The notes: a model not told the origin generated them from the letters alone. Shown: positions 1 to 8,916, counted from the stretch's first letter. The stretch: 64,000 nt of DNA from Sphingomonas sp. SUN039 (GCF_024758725.1 NZ_CP096972.1:1036001-1100000), one strand, 5' to 3'. Numbers and translations: made by a program.

Positions 1-312
1 GAAGGCCTCCCACAATTTGCCCTTGCGGATGTAGTTGCGGATGTCGTGGACGCGCTCATCGCCAAGCTGCCCGTCGCGCAGGCGGGCGACGGCGTCGTAC
101 TCGTACAACCCCTGATGGGCCTTGGTCGTCGATTTGACGTGCCATTCGATGAGCGGGGCGTTCGCGGCCTTGGCGATCTCGTGGGCGAGGACGGTTTTGC
201 CCGTTCCCGGCTCGCCCTTGACCAGCAGCGGGCGGCGCAGGGTGACGGCGGCGTTGACCGCGACTTTCAGATCGTCGGTCGCGACATAATCGGATGTGCC
301 GGTAAATTTCAT
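1..312 (-). CDS. MoxR-type AAA+ ATPase, N-terminal part (3' end beyond window)
   Basis: The reverse strand from an ATG at 312 reads 104 codons to the window edge without a stop. It starts MKFTGTSDYVATDDLKVAV and has a Walker A motif GEPGTGKT at about residues 33-40. This is the N-terminal part of a MoxR-family AAA+ ATPase. Family members act as chaperone-like ATPases that activate or insert cofactors into partner complexes, typically with a VWA-domain protein. The likely VWA partner lies at 1206-2384 on the other strand, with one hypothetical gene between. The C-terminal part with Walker B and the sensor motifs lies outside the window, so the exact subfamily cannot be fixed. Confidence 0.88.
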   Translation of the reverse strand, partial: MKFTGTSDYVATDDLKVAVNAAVTLRRPLLVKGEPGTGKTVLAHEIAKAANAPLIEWHVKSTTKAHQGLYEYDAVARLRDGQLGDERVHDIRNYIRKGKLWEAF

Positions 313-396
313 CTGCGCGCTCGCCCTGACGTTTACGTAAAGTCAGGGCTGGCGTTAGGACAGGTCGGCGCGGACGCCAAGCAATTTAGAGCGCGC

Positions 397-1068
397 TCAG
401 TCGTCCACGCGCGACAACGCGCGCGCTTCGAGCAAATCCCATAGACCCCGGTGCTGGGTAACGATCTGTTGCGCGCCAAACAGCGCCGCACGTTCGATGG
501 CAGGCGATGTTGCCGCCGCTTCTGCCGCCGCGCCGAGCGTCGTAACGGGCGGCAGGGTGCTGATCGCCAGATCGACCCCGAAACGCTTTGCCGCCGCATC
601 GATGACACAGCGGATCGCATGCCAGTCGAGCGCAAGCGCAATGGCGGCGCCGAGTGCACAGCCCTGACGGTCGGACTGGGCCAGCATGTCGATGGCGTGG
701 TGCTGGGCAATGACGCTGGCTTCGGTCTGAGCCTGTCCTGGCGTGCTCGGGATCGGGCCGGCGGCGACGACGACACGACCGAGCGCCTCGCGCTCCGCCG
801 CAAAAGCATCGGCCAGCGCGAACAAGGTTTTCCGTGCGGCGGAATCGAGCGTCCGGACCGCAGCATGATCGATTACGCCCGGGTGCCGACCATGGAGCAT
901 CGACAAATGATGGAGCGCGTCAGCGGCGTTGCGCGTATCGCGCGCGCTGTCGAGCGAAAGCAGCGACCGGACATGCGGGTGCGACGCCGAGGCCTCACGA
1001 ACCACCAGCGCGGTAAGCGCAGATGTCGCCGGGCCTTTTGCCGTCACCGGTGCTGTCTGGGTCGCCAT
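397..1068 (-). CDS. Conserved hypothetical protein, 223 aa
   Basis: A 223-residue, Ala-rich, largely helical protein starting MATQTAPVTAKGPATSAL. The reverse strand just upstream of the ATG carries an AGGAAGG ribosome-binding site. I see no signal peptide, membrane segment or catalytic motif. It sits 84 bases upstream of, and reads the same way as, the MoxR-type ATPase gene, so the two are probably co-transcribed, and it is divergent from the VWA gene. Codon usage matches the neighbours. I recognise no characterised family. A helper role in the MoxR/VWA module is possible from position only. Confidence 0.72.
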   Translation of the reverse strand: MATQTAPVTAKGPATSALTALVVREASASHPHVRSLLSLDSARDTRNAADALHHLSMLHGRHPGVIDHAAVRTLDSAARKTLFALADAFAAEREALGRVVVAAGPIPSTPGQAQTEASVIAQHHAIDMLAQSDRQGCALGAAIALALDWHAIRCVIDAAAKRFGVDLAISTLPPVTTLGAAAEAAATSPAIERAALFGAQQIVTQHRGLWDLLEARALSRVDD

Positions 1069-1205
1069 ACTCGAACCTTCCTGACCGAACGCCGGTCAAT
1101 TCCTGAACCATCTCCCTAACCGAAGCGCGTAAAGACTGGGTTGAGACGGCGTTAGGTATCTGGGAAGGATTGCGGGTTCGGCGCGGATCGGGCACGCCCT
1201 GCCCC

Positions 1206-2384
1206 ATGTTCCTCAATTTTCTCGACGAGCTGCGCGCAGCGGGCATCCCTGCCAGCCTGAAAGAGCATCTGGTGTTGCTGGAGGCGCTCGACGGCGAGGT
1301 GATCGACCGGACACCTGAAGAGTTCTATTATCTCGCCCGCGCGACCTATGTGAAGGACGAGGGGCTGATCGACCGGTTCGACCAGGTTTTCGCCAAGGTG
1401 TTCAGGGGGATTGCCACGACTTTCGGCGAACCGGGGGCGGAGGTTCCGGCCGACTGGTTGCGCGCGGTCGCCGAGAAATTCCTGACGCCCGAGGAAATGG
1501 CCGAGATCGAGAAGCTCGGGACATGGGACGAGCTGATGGAGACGCTGAAACAGCGGCTCGAGGAACAGAAGGAACGCCACGAGGGCGGCAACAAGTGGAT
1601 CGGCACCGGCGGCACATCGCCGTTCGGCAACAGCGGCTACAACCCCGAAGGCGTGCGGATCGGCGGCGAATCGAAGCACAAGCAGGCGGTCAAGGTCTGG
1701 GACAAGCGCGAATTCAGGAACCTCGATTCGACCAAGGAACTGGGCACCCGCAACATCAAGATCGCACTGCGTCGCCTGCGCCGGTTCGCGCGCGAAGGAG
1801 CAGCGGACGAACTCGACCTTGACGCGACGGTCAGCGGCACGGCGCGGCAGGGCTGGCTCGACATCCATATGCGGCCCGAGCGGCACAATGCGGTCAAGCT
1901 GTTGCTGTTCCTCGACGTCGGCGGGTCGATGGATCCGCATATCAAGCTGTGCGAGGAATTGTTCAGCGCGGCGACCGCCGAATTCAAGAACATGGAATTC
2001 TTCTACTTCCACAATTGCCCGTACGAGGGCGTCTGGAAGGACAACAAGCGGCGCTATAGCGAGCGCACGCCGATGTGGGACGTGCTCCACAAATATGGAC
2101 ACGACTATAAGCTGATCTTCGTCGGCGATGCGTCGATGTCACCCTATGAAATTTCGCATCCCGGCGGGTCGGTCGAACATTTCAACGAGGAATCGGGCGT
2201 GGTGTGGATGCAGCGGCTGACCAACACCTATCCGGCGGCGGCGTGGCTCAACCCGGTGCCCGAGGCGCATTGGGGATATTCGCAGTCGATCGCACTGATC
2301 CGCGAGTTGATGAACGAGCGTATGTTTCCGCTGACGCTCGACGGCCTCGACGATGCGATTCGGGCGCTGACGCGGAAGAACTAG
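1206..2384 (+). CDS. CoxE-like VWA domain-containing protein
   Basis: The reading frame opens at 1170, but the family N-terminus MFLNFLDELRAAGIP begins at the ATG at 1206 (392 aa). The N-terminal half is helical with a charged Glu/Lys stretch around residues 110-130 and a Gly/Ser-rich linker. The C-terminal half is a VWA fold: LLLFLDVGGSMDPH carries the metal-binding (MIDAS) motif as D-x-G-x-S instead of D-x-S-x-S, and GDASMSP follows later. CoxE-like VWA proteins cooperate with MoxR ATPases, and one is encoded nearby on the opposite strand. The protein is cytoplasmic, with no signal peptide. The client complex is unknown. Confidence 0.88.
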   Translation: MFLNFLDELRAAGIPASLKEHLVLLEALDGEVIDRTPEEFYYLARATYVKDEGLIDRFDQVFAKVFRGIATTFGEPGAEVPADWLRAVAEKFLTPEEMAEIEKLGTWDELMETLKQRLEEQKERHEGGNKWIGTGGTSPFGNSGYNPEGVRIGGESKHKQAVKVWDKREFRNLDSTKELGTRNIKIALRRLRRFAREGAADELDLDATVSGTARQGWLDIHMRPERHNAVKLLLFLDVGGSMDPHIKLCEELFSAATAEFKNMEFFYFHNCPYEGVWKDNKRRYSERTPMWDVLHKYGHDYKLIFVGDASMSPYEISHPGGSVEHFNEESGVVWMQRLTNTYPAAAWLNPVPEAHWGYSQSIALIRELMNERMFPLTLDGLDDAIRALTRKN

Positions 2385-2385
2385 C

Positions 2386-2553
2386 TCAGGCGGAAAGTGC
2401 GAAGGCAGGCGCGTCGAGGCATTGCTGTGCCTTGGCCATATAGGTGCGCGCGAGGGTCAAACGCCGCTCGCGGGCTGCCGGCGTCACAGCACGCAGCGCA
2501 GCCGCCTTTTCCGACGCAGCGCGCCGCTGGTAATAGCGGTAATCCGATTCCAC
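2386..2553 (-). CDS. Small hypothetical protein, 55 aa
   Basis: A short reading frame from a GTG at 2553 encodes VESDYRYYQRRAASEKAAAL and ends one base past the stop of the VWA gene, tail to tail. G-rich sequence (GGAGAGGGG) lies upstream. The peptide is basic and helical with several Ala and Arg residues. It resembles small uncharacterised sphingomonad proteins of similar size, but I cannot assign a function. The open frame extends upstream to 2631 and the start is a judgement. Confidence 0.5.
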   Translation of the reverse strand: MESDYRYYQRRAASEKAAALRAVTPAARERRLTLARTYMAKAQQCLDAPAFALSA

Positions 2554-2670
2554 GACGACCCCCGCCCCTCTCCGGACGCAATTGATTGCAGGTGACGATA
2601 TGATGATTCGTCGGCGCGTCAACACCGACACTCAATGCGTTGAGAGCAAACGGTTTTATTGTACGACGAA

Positions 2671-3864
2671 TCAGTACAGCAAATATTTTCGTCGCGAATC
2701 GGACCAATTTTGCTCGTCGTGGCGTGTTGGCGTGTCAAGCGATTCCGGTGTCGCGGCAGGGTCGTCCACCCATGTCCGCAAACCCGGCCCGCCGTTGATG
2801 ACATCGATCGCGAGTTTGCCGAATTCATATTCATACGGAAAATCGCGCCACAAATCATAGTCGGGATAGAGGTTGCGGATTGCCCTGAAGCCCAACGCCT
2901 GCACACGCCAGGGACGGAAGGCGTCATGGTCGTAGGCTGCACCCTCGGCATGGATGTGCAGGCCGTGGCACAATTGCTCGACATGCTTGTGGAAGGTCGG
3001 TTCGAAGCTGATTTCGCGCAGGGTGCAGCCGTCCAGCCAGTGCGGCGCAATGCGACGCATTTCGGCGTGCACCGCGCGGGCATCGATATCGGGCGCGCCG
3101 AACAGTTCGAGCGGGCGCGTCGTCCCCCTGCCCTCGCTAAGCGTGGTCCCCTCGAGCATCACCGTTCCCGCATAGGCGCGCGCCATGTTGACGTTGGCGG
3201 CGTTGGGACTGGGGTTGATCCAGATGCGGTCGGTCGGCCAGCCGAAGCCGGGGCCGTCGGGGTCGTAGCCCTCCATCGCGATGACGCGGTAATCGACGTC
3301 TAGATTGTAGTGATCGATGAACCAGTGGCCGAGCTCGCCGAGCGTCAGCCCGTGGCGCATCGGCATCGGCCCCGCGCCGACGAAGCTTTCCCAGCCCGGC
3401 AGCAAAGTCAGTCCCTCGACCGGGCGCCCGGCGGGGTTGGGGCGATCCAGCACCCAGACCGACTTGCCATGTTCCGCTGCCGCCTCAAGCACATAGAGCA
3501 GGGTCGTGATAAAGGTGTAGATGCGACAGCCGACGTCCTGCAGGTCGATCAGGATCGTGTCGAACGTCCCCATCGACTGGCCGGTCGGGCGGCGGACCTC
3601 GCCGTAGAGGCTGAACACGGGGATGCCGTGGACCGGGTCGGTGAAGTCGGGCGACTCCATCATATTGTCCTGCTTGTCCCCGCGCAGCCCATGCTGCGGC
3701 CCGAAGGCGGCGGTGACGTTGAGGCCGGTGGCGACCAGCGCATCGAGCGAATGGGTGAGGTCGGCTGTCACAGAGGCCGGATGCGCGAGCAGCGCTATGC
3801 GCCTTCCTTCGAGTGGGGCACGCAGGGCGGGGTCGGCGAGGAGGCGGTCGATACCGAAGTTCAT
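2671..3864 (-). CDS. DUF1343 / NamZ-type exo-beta-N-acetylmuramidase
   Basis: The 397-residue protein begins MNFGIDRLLADPALRAPLEG. DUF1343 hallmarks are AAFGPQHGLRGDKQD (about 54-68), SLYGEVRRPT, DTILIDLQDVGCRIYTF (about 105-121), DRPNPAGRPVEG and the C-terminal YLLY. The family includes Bacillus NamZ, which releases MurNAc from the non-reducing end of peptidoglycan fragments. No signal peptide is visible, so it may act in the cytoplasm on imported fragments. The amgK and murU genes of this window would use the released MurNAc. The frame runs open upstream through a palindromic repeat at 3891-3962, but the family start is the ATG at 3864. Enzyme activity is inferred from the family. Confidence 0.88.
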   Translation of the reverse strand: MNFGIDRLLADPALRAPLEGRRIALLAHPASVTADLTHSLDALVATGLNVTAAFGPQHGLRGDKQDNMMESPDFTDPVHGIPVFSLYGEVRRPTGQSMGTFDTILIDLQDVGCRIYTFITTLLYVLEAAAEHGKSVWVLDRPNPAGRPVEGLTLLPGWESFVGAGPMPMRHGLTLGELGHWFIDHYNLDVDYRVIAMEGYDPDGPGFGWPTDRIWINPSPNAANVNMARAYAGTVMLEGTTLSEGRGTTRPLELFGAPDIDARAVHAEMRRIAPHWLDGCTLREISFEPTFHKHVEQLCHGLHIHAEGAAYDHDAFRPWRVQALGFRAIRNLYPDYDLWRDFPYEYEFGKLAIDVINGGPGLRTWVDDPAATPESLDTPTRHDEQNWSDSRRKYLLY

Positions 3865-3890
3865 GGGGGTGGCTTTGTCGGAAGAAGTGA

Positions 3891-3962
3891 GCTTCGACAA
3901 GCTCAGCCAAGTCGGGTTGGGAGAGCACCCTCCACACCCGACTTGGCTGAGCTTGTCGAAGC
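3891..3962. repeat. Sphingomonad REP-like palindrome, copy 1
   Basis: A perfect 26-base inverted repeat: the left arm starts GCTTCGACAAGCTCAGCC at 3891 and the right arm is its reverse complement ending at 3962, with a 20-base spacer. It lies between the end of the DOMON-like reading frame and the start of the DUF1343 gene. The same arms recur at 4513-4585 and 4889-4959. This core is a familiar, very abundant extragenic palindrome in sphingomonads. As RNA it would form a strong hairpin. Confidence 0.92.
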
Positions 3963-3973
3963 CCCTTTCTTCT

Positions 3974-4864
3974 TCAACCCGGCACTTCGAGTGCAAAGCA
4001 ATCCGCATGATGAAAATCAGGTGCCCCCGGTGGGTGGCGCAGCGCCCAGTAGGATTTGGTGCCGTCGGTTTCCTCGATGACGGCTGAGAGGGCGATGCGC
4101 GTCGTCCCCGGCGGGAGGGGCAGCGTCGCTTCCAGCCGGAACTCGAAAGTCTTGCGCGATTGCCACAGCCGAGCGGGTTCGGCATCCGAGCCTTGCAAGC
4201 CCGTCCGGTACGAAGCGAAATCGTAGATCGCCCAATCCGAGGCGGCCGACAGGTTGAATTCGCGGTACTCACCGCCTTTGCCGAACGCAGCAAAGGCCTC
4301 GAAGCATGTGCTTTTCCAGAGTTCGTCACGGCGGGAGCCTGCGCGCTTCGGCGGCAGGATGACGGTCGACAGGTCGCCGGTCAGGCGGAAACGGACGTCG
4401 AGGGTGTCGCCGCAAAATGCTGCTCTTGCTTCGAGATTGTAGGGTTGCGAGGGTCGGCTGGCTGGGTGCGGGTGGAGGAAAAGGAGAGGTTTTTCGCGTT
4501 GCGAAGGAGAGGGCTTCGACAAGCTCAGCCAAGTCGGGGAGAGAGAGTCGCCCTCACCAACCGACTTGGCTGAGCTTGCCGAAGCCCCTTTCTTTCTGGC
4601 CAAGACCGAGATCGCTTCCCAATCACCACGGATCAACGCCTGCTTCTTCGCCTGCCCCCAACCTTTCAGCTGCCGTTCGGCTTCCTTCGCCTCGTCGCGT
4701 GACGCAAACTCCTGTGCCCATACCAGCGCCACCGGCAGCCGTTCTGACGTGTATCCCTTGATCGCGCCCGCCTGATGCTGCCCGATCCGCTGCTCCACAT
4801 TGTCGGTGTGCCCGACGTAGTACGTCCGGTCGGCGCAGTGGAGCATGTAGGTCCAGAAGGGCAT
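3974..4864 (-). CDS. GIY-YIG nuclease domain joined in frame to DOMON-like domain through a repeat
   Basis: One uninterrupted 296-codon frame. Residues 1-93 are a single-domain GIY-YIG (URI-type) nuclease: YMLHC at 6-10, YYVGHT at 15-20, Arg26, His30 and the family end GDWEAISVLARK. Residues 94-118 are encoded by palindrome copy 2. Residues from about 122 (LLFLHPHPASRPSQ) to the end form a DOMON-like domain protein (RAGSRRDELWKSTCFEAF, YREFNLSAASDWAIYDF, ALSAVIEETDGTKSYWAL). The two domains are normally separate proteins. The DOMON part has no ATG or GTG between the repeat and its conserved LHPHPA start. A TTG inside the repeat at 4522 is the only plausible independent start. The frame therefore encodes either a fusion made by repeat insertion or two genes sharing the repeat. 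Confidence 0.78.
   Translation of the reverse strand: MPFWTYMLHCADRTYYVGHTDNVEQRIGQHQAGAIKGYTSERLPVALVWAQEFASRDEAKEAERQLKGWGQAKKQALIRGDWEAISVLARKKGASASSAKSVGEGDSLSPTWLSLSKPSPSQREKPLLFLHPHPASRPSQPYNLEARAAFCGDTLDVRFRLTGDLSTVILPPKRAGSRRDELWKSTCFEAFAAFGKGGEYREFNLSAASDWAIYDFASYRTGLQGSDAEPARLWQSRKTFEFRLEATLPLPPGTTRIALSAVIEETDGTKSYWALRHPPGAPDFHHADCFALEVPG
4513..4585. repeat. REP-like palindrome, copy 2 (inside a reading frame)
   Basis: The same inverted repeat as copy 1, with 25-base arms at 4513-4537 and 4561-4585, one mismatch (GCC for GTC in the right arm) and a 23-base spacer. It lies wholly inside the GIY-YIG/DOMON reading frame and encodes its residues 94-118 without a stop or frameshift. Confidence 0.92.
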
Positions 4865-4888
4865 CGGCGGAGTGTAGAAGAAGAAGGG

Positions 4889-4959
4889 GCTTCGACAAGC
4901 TCAGCCAAGTCGGTTGTAGAGGTCCGTCTCCAAACCGACTTGGCTGAGCTTGTCGAAGC
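4889..4959. repeat. REP-like palindrome, copy 3
   Basis: A perfect inverted repeat with 25-base arms at 4889-4913 and 4935-4959 and a 21-base spacer. It fills most of the gap between the divergent GIY-YIG start (4864) and tyrS (4998), so it must be transcribed in the leader of one or both genes or lie between their promoters. Confidence 0.92.
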
Positions 4960-4997
4960 CCTTCCCTTCTTTCTCCCCTTCCCGCTAAAGCCGCGCC

Positions 4998-6221
4998 ATG
5001 ACCGAATACCAGTCCGACCTGCTCCGCACCCTATCGTCGCGCGGCTATATCCACCAGATCACCGATGCGGGCGGGCTCGATGCGCTCGCGCAAAACCAGA
5101 TCGTCCCCGCCTATATCGGCTTCGACGCGACTGCGCCGTCGCTCCACGTCGGTTCGCTCGTCCAGATCATGATGCTGCGCCGTCTGCAACAGGCCGGACA
5201 CAAGCCGATCGTCATCATGGGCGGCGGAACGACCAAGATCGGCGATCCGTCGGGCAAGGACGAATCGCGCAAGATCCTGACGAACGAGGATATTGCGGCG
5301 AATATCGCAGGAATCCGCCGCGTGTTCGAGAAATTCCTCGACTTCGGGAACGGCCCGACCGGTGCGATCACGATCGATAACGCTGACTGGCTCGACAAGC
5401 TGGAATACGTCCCCTTCCTCCGCGATGTCGGGCGGCATTTCACGATCAACCGGATGCTGACATTCGATTCGGTGAAGTTGCGGCTCGAACGCGAGCAGCC
5501 GCTGACCTTCCTAGAATTCAACTACATGATCCTTCAGGCGTACGACTTCCTCGAACTGTCGCGCCGCACCGGGTGCCGGCTGCAGATGGGCGGCAGCGAC
5601 CAATGGGGGAATATCGTCAACGGCATCGAACTGACCCGGCGGATGGATTCGACCCAGCTTTACGGGCTGACAACGCCGCTGATCACGACGGCGGACGGCG
5701 GCAAGATGGGCAAGACGGCTGCGGGTGCGGTGTGGCTGAACGACGATCTGGTGTCGCCGTACGATTATTGGCAGTTCTGGCGGAATACGGCGGACGGCGA
5801 TGTCGGGCGGTTTATGCGGCTGTTCACCGATTTGCCGCTGAGCGAGATCGAGCGGCACGAAAAGCTGCAGGGTGCGGAGATCAACGGGGCGAAGCGTCTG
5901 CTGGCCTATGAGGCGACCGCGATGGCGCACGGGGTTCCGGCGGCGAAGATGGCCGAGGCGACCGCTGACGCGACCTTTGCGGGCGGGCATGGCAATGATT
6001 TGCCGAGCCATGCGATTGCCACCGAAGTCATCGGCATTGTCGATGCGCTGGTCGCGCTGAAGTTCGCGGCGTCGAAGGGCGAGGCGCGCCGTTTGATCGC
6101 GGGCGGCGGCGCGCGGATCGACGGGGAGAAGGTCACCGACGACACCGCCCTGATCGCGCCGGGGGCCGAGCCGGTGAAAGTGTCGGCGGGCAAGAAGCAG
6201 CACGGATTGATCGTCCGCTGA
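4998..6221 (+). CDS. tyrS: Tyrosyl-tRNA synthetase
   Basis: A 407-residue class I aminoacyl-tRNA synthetase, the usual length for bacterial TyrRS. It charges tRNA-Tyr with tyrosine using ATP. The HIGH-type motif is LHVGS at about residues 49-53, GGSDQWGN marks the tyrosine site, and KMGKT (about 235-239) replaces KMSKS. The C-terminal S4-like RNA-binding domain contains [18 protein letters not shown]. The start ATG lies 38 bases after palindrome copy 3. It is transcribed alone, divergent from the GIY-YIG gene and followed by a PilZ gene 70 bases downstream. Confidence 0.97.
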   Translation: MTEYQSDLLRTLSSRGYIHQITDAGGLDALAQNQIVPAYIGFDATAPSLHVGSLVQIMMLRRLQQAGHKPIVIMGGGTTKIGDPSGKDESRKILTNEDIAANIAGIRRVFEKFLDFGNGPTGAITIDNADWLDKLEYVPFLRDVGRHFTINRMLTFDSVKLRLEREQPLTFLEFNYMILQAYDFLELSRRTGCRLQMGGSDQWGNIVNGIELTRRMDSTQLYGLTTPLITTADGGKMGKTAAGAVWLNDDLVSPYDYWQFWRNTADGDVGRFMRLFTDLPLSEIERHEKLQGAEINGAKRLLAYEATAMAHGVPAAKMAEATADATFAGGHGNDLPSHAIATEVIGIVDALVALKFAASKGEARRLIAGGGARIDGEKVTDDTALIAPGAEPVKVSAGKKQHGLIVR

Positions 6222-6291
6222 CAGGGTAAACACCTTTTCAACATTGATTCTTCACGAAAAAATCGGCGCGTGGGCGCAACCCTCCACAACC

Positions 6292-6624
6292 ATGCAGACC
6301 GCCACCGCCGAACCGCTCGCCGCGCATGTCGCGCACGTCAATCGCCGCCGTGCAGCGCGCGAGGAGATCCAGGCGGACACGTTGATGACCGACCGCGAGG
6401 GGCGGCTGTCAGGGGTGCGCCTGCTCAACCTGTCGGAAGACGGGTTCATGGCGATCACCGACATGGATCAATGCGAGCGTGAACCGATCCGTATCGACAT
6501 GCCGGTCGTCGGTTGGGTGCGTGCCGACATCGTCTGGGTGCTGGGCGAACGCATCGGTGCCGCGTTTCGGGAGCCGTTGACGCCGATGCAGATGGGCGCG
6601 GTGGTGCGGGACGTGTCGAGGTAG
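6292..6624 (+). CDS. PilZ domain protein
   Basis: A 110-residue single-domain PilZ protein. The c-di-GMP-binding signatures are present: the R-x-x-x-R motif in RRRAAR (about 18-23) and the N-x-S-x-x-G motif NLSEDG (46-51). The second half carries the expected beta strands (PIRIDMPVVGWVRADIVWV). PilZ proteins bind c-di-GMP and modulate motility or polymer export. The frame could extend to a TTG at 6244, but the ATG at 6292 gives a normal N-terminus. No good ribosome-binding site supports either. Two other c-di-GMP proteins are encoded in the window (12583-14253 and 43043-45307). Confidence 0.85.
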   Translation: MQTATAEPLAAHVAHVNRRRAAREEIQADTLMTDREGRLSGVRLLNLSEDGFMAITDMDQCEREPIRIDMPVVGWVRADIVWVLGERIGAAFREPLTPMQMGAVVRDVSR

Positions 6625-6631
6625 ACTGCTT

Positions 6632-6770
6632 CCCTCTCCCTCTAGGGAGAGGGTCCACGCGCACCAGCGCGGGAGGGTGAGGGCAGTGCAATGCTTCGAT
6701 TGGGGCAGTGTTATCCCTCACCCCGCCGCGCCTGAGGGGCGCGTGTCGCCCTCTCCCCAGAGGGAGAGGG
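6632..6770. repeat. Palindromic repeat pair between convergent genes
   Basis: Two hairpins built on CCCTCTCCCT/AGGGAGAGGG sequence, at 6632-6653 and 6749-6770, flank about 95 bases that contain further G- or C-rich half-repeats. The block fills the gap between the convergent PilZ and recG genes. It resembles common sphingomonad intergenic repeats and could act as a two-way terminator. No U-tract is obvious. Confidence 0.65.
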
Positions 6771-6775
6771 AGAAA

Positions 6776-8830
6776 TTAGCCGGCTCTTAGCAAACTTACC
6801 GCCGCGTCGCGTTCGAACAGGTACAGCGCCGTCCGCGCCGCCTGCCCGCGCGCCCCTTCCAGCCCGCCGTCGCGATCGACCAGCAGCCGCGCATCGTCGG
6901 TGGCGGTCGCGATCATCGCGGTCATTTGTTCGATGCTCGCCAAGCGAAACCGTGCCTCGCCCGATTGCCGCGTGCCAAGCACTTCGCCGCCACCGCGCAG
7001 GCGCAAATCCTCCTCAGCGATGCGAAAGCCGTCATTGGTTTCACGCATCAAGGCGAGGCGCGCGCGCGACGTTTCCGATAGCGCATTGCCACGTAGCAAC
7101 AGGCAGACCGAGCGTTCGGCCCCCCGCCCTACCCGCCCGCGCAACTGGTGCAACTGGGCAAGGCCGAAGCGGTCGGACTCCTCGATGACAATCAGCGAGG
7201 CATTGGGGACATCGACGCCGACCTCGATCACCGTCGTCGCGACCAGCACCGACAGCGCGCCGCTCGCGAATGCCGCCATCACCGCGTCCTTCTCCGGCGG
7301 CTTCATCCGGCCATGGACGAGGCCGATGCGGTCGCCGAAGCGCAATTTCAGCCCCGCCGCGCGCGCCTCGGCCGCCGCGCGGTCGCTGACCTCGCTTTCC
7401 TCGACCAGCGGGCAGACCCAATAGGCCTGCTTGCCCTCGGAAATGTGCCGCGCGAGGCCGTCCACGACTTCGTCGATGCGTTCGCCCGAAATCACCCGCG
7501 TCTCGACTGGCGTCCGGCCCGGCGGCATTTCGTCGAGGCGGCTGACGTCCATTTCGCCATAGGTGGTCAGGGTCAGCGTGCGCGGGATCGGCGTCGCGGT
7601 CATCACCAGCAGATGCGGCGGGGTTTCGGCCTTGGCGGTCAGCAACATACGCTGGGCGACGCCGAAGCGGTGCTGTTCGTCGACCACCGCAAGGCCGAGC
7701 CGCCGATAACTGACCGCTTCCTGAAAGATCGCATGCGTGCCGACGAGGATGTCGATGCTGCCGTCAGCAAGGCCCATCAGCGTCGCCTCGCGCGCCCGCC
7801 CCTTGTCGCGGCCGGTCAGCACCGCGATCCGCACATCGACGCCAGACAACATCCGCGACAGCGTGTCGTAATGCTGGCGCGCGAGAATTTCGGTCGGCGC
7901 GAGCATTGCCGCCTGCGCGCCCGCCTCGACCGCGACCAGCATGGCGTTCAAAGCGACGAGCGTCTTGCCCGACCCGACATCGCCCTGGAGCAGGCGAACC
8001 ATCGGCGTTGCCTGCCGCATGTCGCCCTCGATCTCGCCGATCGTGCGCGTCTGCGCGCCGGTGGGGACATAAGGCAGCTTGAGCGCCGCGCGCAGCCGCC
8101 CGTCGCCGATCAGCGGCGTCCCGCGCCGTCGCCGGGTGGAGGCGCGCACCAGCATCAGCGCAAGCTGGTTGGCGAAAATTTCGTCATAGGCGAGCCGGTC
8201 GCGGGGCAACGTGTCGTCGGGATCGGTGTGCGCGGTCGCAATCGCTTCATGCCACGACGGCCAGCCGCGCGTCGCGAGCAAGCCGGGTTCGATCCATTCG
8301 CTTAAAAATGGCGCGCGCTCCAGCGCCTGAGCCGCAAGTTGATTGAGCTTTTTGCCGGTCAGCCCTTCCGACAGCGGGTAGATCGCCTCGCGCAGGGCGA
8401 GCGCCTCGTCCGGCCCGCCGATCTCGGGATGCACAATCTGGCGCATATCACCGTAGATTTCGAGCTTGCCCGAGACGAGGCGCGATTCGCCGAGCGGGAG
8501 CAGCTTCTTCGCATAGCCGGTGTTGGCACCGAAATAGGTCAAGCTGAGATAATCGCCTGCGACATCGACGGCGTGGACGTTCATCGGACTGCGCGGGCTG
8601 CGGCCGCCGCGATACTCGACCGGGGACACCACAATGGCGACCGTCTCGCCCGGCACGGCATCGTCGAGCCGCTCCACCCGGTGGCGGGTGACCGATCCGG
8701 TCGGCAGATGGAACAGCACATCGACGACGCGCGACAGGCCCAGCCGTTCGAGCGGTTTGGCGAGCGCAGGGCCGACGCCTTTCAACGCGGCGATCTCGGC
8801 AAACAACGGGTTGAGCAGGTCGGGGCGCAT
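6776..8830 (-). CDS. recG: ATP-dependent DNA helicase RecG
   Basis: A 684-residue protein from the ATG at 8830 (MRPDLLNPLFAEIAALKGVG), the normal RecG length. RecG reverses stalled replication forks and processes Holliday junctions. The N-terminal wedge/OB domain is followed by the helicase core: LLQGDVGSGKTLVAL (Walker A), VVDEQHRFG (DEQH box), VMTATPIPRTL (motif III), TTVIEVGVDVPNAS, and QLRGRVGRG (motif VI). The frame is open upstream to 9343, but that is the shadow of sdhE and mfd. RecG and Mfd are encoded back to back with sdhE between, a repair-rich neighbourhood. Confidence 0.96.
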   Translation of the reverse strand: MRPDLLNPLFAEIAALKGVGPALAKPLERLGLSRVVDVLFHLPTGSVTRHRVERLDDAVPGETVAIVVSPVEYRGGRSPRSPMNVHAVDVAGDYLSLTYFGANTGYAKKLLPLGESRLVSGKLEIYGDMRQIVHPEIGGPDEALALREAIYPLSEGLTGKKLNQLAAQALERAPFLSEWIEPGLLATRGWPSWHEAIATAHTDPDDTLPRDRLAYDEIFANQLALMLVRASTRRRRGTPLIGDGRLRAALKLPYVPTGAQTRTIGEIEGDMRQATPMVRLLQGDVGSGKTLVALNAMLVAVEAGAQAAMLAPTEILARQHYDTLSRMLSGVDVRIAVLTGRDKGRAREATLMGLADGSIDILVGTHAIFQEAVSYRRLGLAVVDEQHRFGVAQRMLLTAKAETPPHLLVMTATPIPRTLTLTTYGEMDVSRLDEMPPGRTPVETRVISGERIDEVVDGLARHISEGKQAYWVCPLVEESEVSDRAAAEARAAGLKLRFGDRIGLVHGRMKPPEKDAVMAAFASGALSVLVATTVIEVGVDVPNASLIVIEESDRFGLAQLHQLRGRVGRGAERSVCLLLRGNALSETSRARLALMRETNDGFRIAEEDLRLRGGGEVLGTRQSGEARFRLASIEQMTAMIATATDDARLLVDRDGGLEGARGQAARTALYLFERDAAVSLLRAG

Positions 8831-8916
8831 GGCTAGGGGGTGCCTATCACGAAGTCGGCAGGCAATGAAAATGCCCGCCGACCATTTGGCGTTGCGCCAA
8901 AGGCAAGGAATAGACG

